NCBI GenBank assembly: GCA_963822765.1
Contig: CAWGJL010000054.1
Span: 62,001 to 126,000, forward strand
Direction of reading: 5' to 3'
DNA from: Palsa-504 sp963822765
GTDB lineage: Bacteria > Actinomycetota > Actinomycetes > Streptosporangiales > Streptosporangiaceae
DNA: 64,000 nt
Shown here: positions 9,056 through 16,841 of the stretch, piece by piece
Layout of the letters: each line of letters opens with the position of its first letter
Position numbering within the stretch: position 1 is the stretch's first letter
Position numbers and translations under genes: made by a program
The notes under the pieces: model-generated
Told to the model about the DNA's origin: nothing
What the model saw: the letters and a program-made list of their open reading frames with translations, nothing else
Databases searched by the model: none

Positions 9056-9268
9056 TTACTGGCCGCCCTTCTGCACGTACGAGCGGACGAACTCCTCCGC
9101 GTTCTCCTCGAGGACCTCGTCGATCTCGTCCAGGATCGCGTCAACGTCGTCGGAGAGCTTCTCGTGCCGCTCCCGGACCTCCTCGGTGGTCCCGGTCTCC
9201 GCCTGCTCGGTCTCTTCGGCGCGCCGAGTGGTCTGCCGCTGACCGCCTGTGTCCTTGTTGGTTGCCAT
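9056..9268 (-). CDS. pup: Prokaryotic ubiquitin-like protein Pup
   Basis: The 70-residue protein modifier that PafA couples to lysines to mark proteins for the proteasome. It ends QKGGQ, so Dop must deamidate the final Gln to Glu before ligation. The start MATNKDTGGQ has a GGAGG site just upstream; longer in-frame extensions lack support. The middle is acidic and helical (EKLSDDVDAILDEIDEVLEENAEEFV), the part that forms a helix on the ATPase coiled coils. It lies between dop and prcB, the normal order. Confidence 0.97.
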   Translation of the reverse strand: MATNKDTGGQRQTTRRAEETEQAETGTTEEVRERHEKLSDDVDAILDEIDEVLEENAEEFVRSYVQKGGQ

Positions 9269-9389
9269 ATCGCTACCTCCGTGTGTCCCAACGCTATCGT
9301 CACCCGTGGGAGTCCCGCCCAATCCCGCCGGGTGAAAATCGGTACGAACTCGCGACCCGTCCCGGCGGTGGGTTCTGGGTCTTGGCCGG

Positions 9390-10907
9390 TCAGTCTTGGC
9401 CAGTCAGGGCGGCGACCAGTTCGGCCGCGGTCCGGCAGCGGTCCAGCAGTTCGCCCACGTGCGCCTTGGTGCCGCGCAGCGGCTCCAGGGTGGGGACGCG
9501 CTGCAGCGACTCCCGGCCGGGGATGTCGAAGATGACGGAGTCCCAGGAGGCGGCGGCGACCGACTCGGGATACTGGCGCAGGCAGCGGCCGCGGAAGTAG
9601 GCCCGGGTGTCCTCCGGCGGGTTATCGACCGCGCGGTCCACGGTCTCGTCGTCGGTCAGCCGCACCATCCGGCCCCGGGCGGCCAGCCGGTTGTACAGGC
9701 CGCGGTCCGGGCGCACGTCGGAGTACTGCAGGTCGACGAGCTGCAGCCGGGGATGATCCCAGCTCAGCGAGTCCCGGGACCGGTACCCCTCGAGTAGCTC
9801 AAGCTTGGCCACCCAGTCCAGTTCCTTGGCCAGCAGCATGGGGTTCTCGGCCAGCCGGTTCAGCACCGACTCCCACCGGTCCAGGACGTCCGCGGTGATG
9901 TCGTCGACGTCGTTTCCGTACCGGTCCTCGGTGTACTTGCGGGCCAGCTCGAGGTATTCAGCCTGTAGCTGAACGGCGGTCATCTTCCGGCCGTCCTTGA
10001 GCGTGACCAGGCGCCGACAGGCCGGATCGTGCGAGATCGCGCGGAGCTCGGCCACCGGCGCCTCGACGGACAGGTCCGAGCCGAGGAACTTGTCCTCGAT
10101 CATCGACAGGACCAGCGAGGTCGTGCCGACCTTGAGGTAGGTGGACACCTCGCTCATGTTCGCGTCGCCGATGATCACATGCAGCCGCCGGTACTTCTCC
10201 GGGTCGGCGTGCGGCTCGTCCCTGGTGTTGATGATGGGCCGCTTGAGCGTGGTCTCCAGGCCGACCTCGACCTCGAAGAAGTCGGCCCGCTGGCTGATCT
10301 GGAAACCGGAGCCCCGGCCGTCGGCGCCGATACCGACCCGCCCGGCCCCGCAGATCACCTGGCGGGAGACGAAGAACGGGACCAGGAACCTGACGATGTC
10401 AGCGAACGGCGTGGCCCGGCGCATCAGGTAGTTCTCATGCGAGCCGTAGGAGACGCCCTTGTTGTCGGTGTTGTTCTTGTACAGCTGGATGGGCGCGCTG
10501 CCCGGCACGGTCGCGGCCTTGGCCGCGGCCTCGGCCATGACCCGCTCGCCGGCCTTATCCCAGATCACCACCGACAGGGGGTTGGTGCACTCGGGCGTGG
10601 AGTACTCGGGGTGCGCGTGGTCGACGTACAGCCGACCGCCGTTGGTAAGGATGACGTTGGCCAGGCCCAGGTCCTCGTCGGTCAGCTGCGAGGAGTCCGC
10701 CGCCTCCCGGGTCAGGTCGAACCCGCGAGCGTCCCGGAGCGGGTTCTCCTCCTCGAAGTCCCACCTGGCCCGGCGGGCCTTGGCGGCGGTGGCCGCCTGG
10801 TAGGCGTTGACAATCTGGGACGAGGTCACCATGGCGTTAGCACCGGGCTGGCCGGGCACGGAGATGCCGTATTCCGTCTCAGTGCCCATGACCCGCAGAA
10901 CGCTCAT
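9390..10907 (-). CDS. dop: Pup deamidase/depupylase Dop
   Basis: A glutamine-synthetase-like enzyme that deamidates Pup's C-terminal Gln and removes Pup from substrates. It shows the family start MGTETEYGISVPGQ, the metal and ATP region (HAHPEYSTPE, QLYKNNTDNKGVSYGSHENYL) and INTRDEPHADPEKYRRLHVI. It is about 505 residues long and includes the Dop-loop region missing from PafA (residues ~40-70). The start is MSVLRVMG at 10907; the next Met (10889) is possible. Compare the paralogue pafA at 61547-62905. Confidence 0.96.
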   Translation of the reverse strand: MSVLRVMGTETEYGISVPGQPGANAMVTSSQIVNAYQAATAAKARRARWDFEEENPLRDARGFDLTREAADSSQLTDEDLGLANVILTNGGRLYVDHAHPEYSTPECTNPLSVVIWDKAGERVMAEAAAKAATVPGSAPIQLYKNNTDNKGVSYGSHENYLMRRATPFADIVRFLVPFFVSRQVICGAGRVGIGADGRGSGFQISQRADFFEVEVGLETTLKRPIINTRDEPHADPEKYRRLHVIIGDANMSEVSTYLKVGTTSLVLSMIEDKFLGSDLSVEAPVAELRAISHDPACRRLVTLKDGRKMTAVQLQAEYLELARKYTEDRYGNDVDDITADVLDRWESVLNRLAENPMLLAKELDWVAKLELLEGYRSRDSLSWDHPRLQLVDLQYSDVRPDRGLYNRLAARGRMVRLTDDETVDRAVDNPPEDTRAYFRGRCLRQYPESVAAASWDSVIFDIPGRESLQRVPTLEPLRGTKAHVGELLDRCRTAAELVAALTGQD

Positions 10908-10996
10908 ATCAAGCAGCCTAATGCCGTCACGGACAAAGCCGGTACGCTGACACACTCTGTTGGCCAAGGGGGGACGGCCCTGCTGGCTATACCCCG

Positions 10997-11030
10997 CCAG
11001 GGGGGCTCCGCCCCCCCGGACCCCCCTGGG
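10997..11030 (+). repeat. GC-rich palindromic repeat, family A copy 2
   Basis: CCAGGGGGGCTCC followed by a C7 run, GGA, a C6 run and TGGG. It lies in the 154-base spacer between the arc stop and the dop start. Its inverted C and G runs can form a strong hairpin. Confidence 0.7.
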
Positions 11031-11061
11031 CGACCCCCCGAGGCCAGCGGGCTAACGAGCA

Positions 11062-12849
11062 TCAAAGGTACTGCCCGGTGTTCGCCACGGTGTCGATCGA
11101 GCGGCCTGCCTCGGTGCCGGTCTTGCCGGAGACCAGGGTCCTGATGTAGACGATTCGCTCGCCCTTCTTGCCGGAGATGCGGGCCCAGTCGTCCGGGTTC
11201 GTGGTGTTCGGCAGGTCCTCGTTCTCGCTGAACTCGTCGACGCACGCGGCCAGCAGGTGACTGACCCGCATGCCCTTCTGCCCGGTCTCCAGGAACTCCT
11301 TGATGGCCATCTTCTTGGCCCGGGCCACGATGTTCTCGATCATGGCGCCGGAGTTGAAGTCCTTGAAGTACAGCACTTCCTTGTCGCCGTTGGCGTAGGT
11401 CACCTCGAGGAACCGGTTCTCCTCGGACTCGGTGTACATCCGCTCCACCGTGCGCAGGATCATGGCCTCGACGGTGGCCTGCCTCGAGCTCTCGTGCTCG
11501 GCCAGGTCGTCGGGGTGCAGCGGCAGCTCGCTGAGCACGTACTTGGAGAAGATGTCCTTGGCCGCTTCGGCGTCTGGCCGCTCGATCTTGATCTTGACGT
11601 CGAGCCGGCCGGGCCGCAGGATGGCCGGGTCGATCATGTCCTCGCGGTTCGAGGCCCCGATGACGATGACGTTCTCCAGGCCCTCCACGCCGTCGATCTC
11701 GGACAGCAGCTGCGGCACGATGGTGTTCTCCACGTCGGAGGACACGCCCGAGCCGCGGGTGCGGAAGATCGAGTCCATCTCGTCGAAGAACACGATGACG
11801 GGCATGCCCTCGCTGGCCTTCTCCCGGGCCCGCTGGAACACCAGCCTGATGTGCCGCTCGGTCTCGCCCACGTACTTGTTCAGCAGCTCGGGGCCCTTGA
11901 TGTTGAGGAAGAAGCTCTTGCCCTCCTTGGCCCCGGCATCGGTCTTGGCGTCCTGGGCCGTCTTGGCCGCGACCTGCTTGGCGAGGGAGTTCGCGACCGC
12001 CTTGGCGATCAGCGTCTTGCCGCAGCCGGGCGGCCCGTACAGCAGGACCCCCTTGGGCGGCTTGAGCTGGTGCTCCTTGAACAGGTCGGCGTGCAGGTAG
12101 GGCAGCTCGATCGCGTCCCTGATCTGCTCGATCTGCCCGGCCAGGCCGCCGATGTCCTTGTAAGAGATGTCCGGGACTTCCTCCAGGATCAGCTCTTCCA
12201 CCTCGGCCTTGGGGATCCGCTCGTAGACGTAACCGGACCGGGACTCAAGCAGCAGCGAGTCGCCCGCCCGCAGCGGCTGGTTCAGCAGCGGCTCGGCCAG
12301 CCGGACCACACGCTCCTCGTCGGCCTGGGAGATGACCAGGGCGCGCTCGCCGTCGGCGAGCACCTCCTTGAGCATGACGACCTCGCCGACCTTCTCGTAG
12401 GCCTGGGCGATGACGACGTTGAGCGCCTCGTTCAGGACCACCTCCTGGCCCGGGCGCAGCTCGCTGAGCTCGACGTTCGGCGACACGTTGACGCGCATCT
12501 TGCGGCCGCCGGTAAAGACGTCGGCCGTGTCGTCCTCACACGCGTTCAGGAAGACGCCGAACCCGGACGGCGGCTGCGCCAGCCGGTCCACTTCTTCCTT
12601 CAGCGCCACGATCTGGTCGCGCGCCTCCCGCAGCGTCGCGGCCAGCCGCTCGTTCTGCGACGTGACCCCGTTGAGGCTGCCCTCGGTCTCGCGCAGCCGG
12701 TCTTCGAGCAGCCTGACCTGCCGTGGCGAGTCCGCCAGCCGGCGACGGAGCACGGCAATCTCCTCATCAAGAAAGGAGATCTGTGCGGTAAGGCTCTTCA
12801 CCTCATCGTCGTGCCGTGAGACACGCCCGCTGTCGTCTCTGGTGGCCAC
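11062..12849 (-). CDS. arc: Proteasome-associated AAA ATPase (ARC/Mpa)
   Basis: Hexameric unfoldase that binds pupylated proteins and threads them into the 20S core. An N-terminal coiled coil (~residues 15-70) is followed by OB-type interdomain sequence (PSGFGVFLNAC onward). The AAA module has Walker A GPPGCGKT, Walker B VIVFFDEMDSIF and an arginine-rich sensor region. The C-terminus is GQYL, with the penultimate Tyr used to open the proteasome gate. GTG 12849 is chosen because GGAGGAGGTGAGG precedes it; the longer upstream extension is not conserved in character. It is followed by dop, pup, prcB and prcA. Confidence 0.97.
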   Translation of the reverse strand: MATRDDSGRVSRHDDEVKSLTAQISFLDEEIAVLRRRLADSPRQVRLLEDRLRETEGSLNGVTSQNERLAATLREARDQIVALKEEVDRLAQPPSGFGVFLNACEDDTADVFTGGRKMRVNVSPNVELSELRPGQEVVLNEALNVVIAQAYEKVGEVVMLKEVLADGERALVISQADEERVVRLAEPLLNQPLRAGDSLLLESRSGYVYERIPKAEVEELILEEVPDISYKDIGGLAGQIEQIRDAIELPYLHADLFKEHQLKPPKGVLLYGPPGCGKTLIAKAVANSLAKQVAAKTAQDAKTDAGAKEGKSFFLNIKGPELLNKYVGETERHIRLVFQRAREKASEGMPVIVFFDEMDSIFRTRGSGVSSDVENTIVPQLLSEIDGVEGLENVIVIGASNREDMIDPAILRPGRLDVKIKIERPDAEAAKDIFSKYVLSELPLHPDDLAEHESSRQATVEAMILRTVERMYTESEENRFLEVTYANGDKEVLYFKDFNSGAMIENIVARAKKMAIKEFLETGQKGMRVSHLLAACVDEFSENEDLPNTTNPDDWARISGKKGERIVYIRTLVSGKTGTEAGRSIDTVANTGQYL

Positions 12850-12974
12850 GCTCCTCACCTCCTCCTGAACCGCTAATAAGACATTACCTATACACCGGCA
12901 TTCTCTAACCTCGCGAGGCCGTTCCGATGCCGTCTTGCCGCACATCCGGCCACCAATCCGTCACACCAGTATCG

Positions 12975-13880
12975 CTAAGTGTTACCGTTCACCGGAGGCG
13001 TAACGCCGAAGGACGGCTCTTCTTCGTACGCGCCCTTGGCCGGACGGCGCCTGCGGGGCGGGGGAACCACGCCCGGCGCGAGCCGCCGCGCGGTGATCAG
13101 GAACCCGGTGTGTCCCACCATGCGGTGCTCCGGCCGGACGGCCAGGCCCTCGACATGCCAGCCGCGGACCAGGTTCTCCCAGGCGGCCGGCTCGCCGAAG
13201 CCGCCGTGCCCGCGCAGCGCCTCGACCGTCCGGGACAGCTGGGTGGCGGTGGCCACGTAGCAGCACACCAGGCCGCCCGGGGCCAGGGCCGTGCCGGCCG
13301 CGTCCACGCAGTCCCAGGGCGCGAGCATGTCCAAGATCACGCGGTCGAAGTCGGCGAGCCCGCCGGAGTCGGTGTGCAGTTCCGGGCCGAACTCACCGTT
13401 CACCAGCTGCCAGGCCGGCGGCAGGCCGCCGAAGAACTGCTCCACGTTGCGCCGGGCGACCTCGGCGAACTCCGGGCGGCGCTCGAAGGAGACCAGGGTC
13501 CCCTCGTCCCCGATGGCCCGCAGCAGCCAGCAGCTCAGCGCGCCCGACCCGGCTCCGGCCTCGATCACCCGCGCGCCGGGGAACACGTCGGCGAACGCCA
13601 CGACCTGTGCCGCGTCCTTGGGGTAGACCACCGCCGCGCCGCGCTTCATGGCGAGCGTGTAGTCCGCTAGCAGCGGACGGAAGACGACGTAGGGGGTGCC
13701 GCCCTGCGACCTGATCACGTTCCCGTCCGGGCCGCCGATGATGTCATCGTGGTTCAGGGTGCCCCGGTGGGTGTGGAAGGACGCGCCGGCCCGCAGGGTG
13801 ATCAGGTGGCTACGGCCCTTGGGGTCGGTCAGCTGGACCGGTTCCCCGGCGGTCAGCGGCCCGCGCCGCGGTTTGGTCAT
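12975..13880 (-). CDS. trmI: tRNA (adenine-58-N1)-methyltransferase
   Basis: A class I SAM-dependent methyltransferase of the TrmI family, 301 residues. It has the N-terminal beta domain (TDPKGRSHLITLRAG, FHTHRGTLNHDDIIG) and the SAM motif VIEAGAGSGALSCWLLRAIG. The gene sits directly upstream of the ATPase gene, as it does in many actinobacteria. ATG 13880 fits the family start; longer readings extend over the neighbouring protease gene and are not conserved. Confidence 0.93.
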   Translation of the reverse strand: MTKPRRGPLTAGEPVQLTDPKGRSHLITLRAGASFHTHRGTLNHDDIIGGPDGNVIRSQGGTPYVVFRPLLADYTLAMKRGAAVVYPKDAAQVVAFADVFPGARVIEAGAGSGALSCWLLRAIGDEGTLVSFERRPEFAEVARRNVEQFFGGLPPAWQLVNGEFGPELHTDSGGLADFDRVILDMLAPWDCVDAAGTALAPGGLVCCYVATATQLSRTVEALRGHGGFGEPAAWENLVRGWHVEGLAVRPEHRMVGHTGFLITARRLAPGVVPPPRRRRPAKGAYEEEPSFGVTPPVNGNT

Positions 13881-13905
13881 GCGGTCACAGTAGCGGGACC
13901 GGAGG

Positions 13906-15054
13906 TCAGACGCCGGCGAAGGCGAGGTCGACGTCACGCGCGGCCAGCACGCCGTAGACCTGACCGGACGGCTCCACCAGCAGGTACTCCGTGGCGGGGG
14001 CCTGGCGGATCGCATCCAGCAGGGCCATGCCGGACAGGTCCGCGGACAGCACCAGGCTCGGCTCGAGCGTCCGGGCCAGCGAGCCCGCTTCGATCCAGGG
14101 CCGCCGCTGCTCCGGCGTGGCCATCACCGCCGTCTCGTTGAGGATGGCAATCGGCTTGTCGTCGTGATCGACGACCACGACGGCCCGGGCCTTGCTCTCG
14201 TCCGCGCGCCTGATCGCCTCGGCCAGCGGGGTGTCGGCGGCGACCGACACCGCCTTGCGGGCCAGCCGGCGGGCCTGCAACGCGGGCAGCCGCTCGCGGA
14301 ACCTGGTGGCCTTGATGGCCTGGCCCGCGCCCGTCCAGATGAAGGCCGCGATCACCGCTAGCCACACCGCGCTGACCAGGTCCCCGCCGAACCTGCTCTC
14401 GACCGGCGGAGCGAGCACCAGGGCGAACAGGCCGAGCGCGAGCACGCGGCCCGCCCAGGCGGCGGCGATGGTGGACGTCGCGGGACGGCCGGTCACCTTC
14501 CAGATCACGGCCCGCAGCATCCGCCCGCCGTCCAGCGGCAGCCCGGGCAGCAGGTTGAAGCCGCCGACGATCAGGTTGGCCCACACGAGCTGGAAGATCA
14601 GCGTGCCGCCGATGGTACCCGCGGTGACCACGTGGGCCAGGCCCCAGCCGCAGGCGGCCAGCAGCAGCGAGAGCACCGGGCCAGCCGCCGAGACCAGGAA
14701 CTCCCGCCCCGGCGTCTGCGGTTCCCGCTCGATCTCGGAGAAACCGCCCAGCGGGTACAGCAGGATGCGGCGCACCGGCAGCCCGAACCCGCGCGCCACC
14801 ACCGAATGGCTCAGCTCGTGGACCAGGACGGACAGGTAGAGCAGCACGACGAACGCGGCGGCGACCACGAACCTGGTGGGCCCGTGAAAGGTCGAAGCCA
14901 GGTTATTAGCGTCGACGAAGATGAAGACCCCGGCGATCACGAACCAGTACGGCGAGATGTAGACCGGGATGCCGAACGGGCGCGCGAGGATGATCCCAGG
15001 ACCGGCGTCGCGGCGCTGCGGATGCTTCTGCTGCTGCGGCGTGATGCTTGCCAC
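13906..15054 (-). CDS. Site-2-type (M50) membrane zinc protease with C-terminal CBS domains
   Basis: An intramembrane metalloprotease. Zinc ligands are in LVHELSHSVVA (HEXXH) and the second motif NLLPGLPLDGGRML. There are about six hydrophobic segments between residues ~25 and 240. The C-terminal ~120 residues form a CBS pair (AEAIRRADESKARAVVVVDHDD onward), likely a nucleotide-sensing module. The substrate is unknown; family members cut anti-sigma factors or other membrane proteins. GTG 15054 is chosen by position and no clear ribosome site is seen, so the start could be upstream in the same frame. It lies 25 bases before trmI. Confidence 0.88.
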   Translation of the reverse strand: MASITPQQQKHPQRRDAGPGIILARPFGIPVYISPYWFVIAGVFIFVDANNLASTFHGPTRFVVAAAFVVLLYLSVLVHELSHSVVARGFGLPVRRILLYPLGGFSEIEREPQTPGREFLVSAAGPVLSLLLAACGWGLAHVVTAGTIGGTLIFQLVWANLIVGGFNLLPGLPLDGGRMLRAVIWKVTGRPATSTIAAAWAGRVLALGLFALVLAPPVESRFGGDLVSAVWLAVIAAFIWTGAGQAIKATRFRERLPALQARRLARKAVSVAADTPLAEAIRRADESKARAVVVVDHDDKPIAILNETAVMATPEQRRPWIEAGSLARTLEPSLVLSADLSGMALLDAIRQAPATEYLLVEPSGQVYGVLAARDVDLAFAGV

Positions 15055-15085
15055 GGTACCGATGCTACGTGCTGGGTTGACCGGA

Positions 15086-15835
15086 TCACCCTGGCGGCGG
15101 CGCGGGCTTGCACCAGACCGAGACGTGCGAGCGGCTGTCGGTGGTGAAAGGCTCCCGGTTCCACCCGGCCCAGCGGTCACGCAACCTGAGCCCGGCGAGC
15201 TGCGCCATCAGGTCGAGCTCGGATGGCCAGACGTAGCGGAACGGGATCGTCCGGTACTCCCCCGCCCCGTCGGTGAACTCGACGTAGTGGCCGCGGTACT
15301 GCTGGGTAGCGTGGTCAAAGCTGTAGCTGACGATCCGCCCGGGGCCGGCCCGGTAGGCCAGGATGTCCTGCCCGGGCGGCAGGTAGCGCAGGTTCGGGAT
15401 CCCGGTCTCGATCACGAAGCACCCGCCCGGGGTGAGGTGCTCGGCGACGTTGCGGAAGCAGGCGACCTGCGCTTCCTGCGAGGTGAGGTTGTTGATCGTG
15501 TTGTACACCAGGTAGGCCACGGTAAAGGCGCCCTCCACCCGGGTCGTGGCCATGTCGCCGATGGTCACGCCGACAGCGTCCCCGCCCGGCTTGGCGCGGA
15601 GTCTGGCCACCATCGCCCGGGACAGCTCGATGCCGTGCACCGGCACGCCGCGCTGGGACAGCGGCAGTCCGATCCGGCCCGTGCCGATGGCCAGCTCCAG
15701 GGCCCGCCCGGTGCCCGCCAGCTCGGCGAGCAGGCTGACCGCGGGGTCGATACTCCCGGGCTGGAACATGTGGTCGGACGGGTCGTCGTAACCCGACGCA
15801 ACCGGCTCGCCGAAGTAGCCGTCTGGATCATCCAT
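15086..15835 (-). CDS. Class I SAM-dependent methyltransferase
   Basis: A 249-residue methyltransferase. The SAM motif is ALELAIGTGRIGLPLSQRG, with the acidic post-motif IELS and a later TPGGCFVIETG strand. The C-terminal part (IPFRYVWPSELDLMAQLAGL) is the usual lid and sheet of small-molecule methyltransferases of this group. The substrate is unknown. It is divergent from the RecB-like nuclease, with the 5' ends about 90 bases apart. Confidence 0.85.
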   Translation of the reverse strand: MDDPDGYFGEPVASGYDDPSDHMFQPGSIDPAVSLLAELAGTGRALELAIGTGRIGLPLSQRGVPVHGIELSRAMVARLRAKPGGDAVGVTIGDMATTRVEGAFTVAYLVYNTINNLTSQEAQVACFRNVAEHLTPGGCFVIETGIPNLRYLPPGQDILAYRAGPGRIVSYSFDHATQQYRGHYVEFTDGAGEYRTIPFRYVWPSELDLMAQLAGLRLRDRWAGWNREPFTTDSRSHVSVWCKPAPPPG

Positions 15836-15923
15836 GAACTGGAACCTAAGGCACCGGCACGGGCGACGGCCAGAGATCCCCCCGAATGTCGGTGCCGTGC
15901 CCTACGGTTCAAGGGTGGAGGAA

Positions 15924-16775
<852 letters not shown>

Positions 16776-16825
16776 CCGCGAGTCGCAGGCGAGGTGCCGG
16801 CGGCACGAACCGTGCTCCGTTCGGC

Positions 16826-16841
16826 ATCAAATGATTTTGAT
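16826..16841. terminator. Small hairpin between convergent genes
   Basis: ATCAAA and TTTGAT (16826-16831, 16836-16841) around TGAT, in the short AT-rich gap between the nuclease gene and the stop of the kinase gene. A GTGCC/GGCAC stem lies just upstream (16794-16806). Terminator function is inferred from position. Confidence 0.35.
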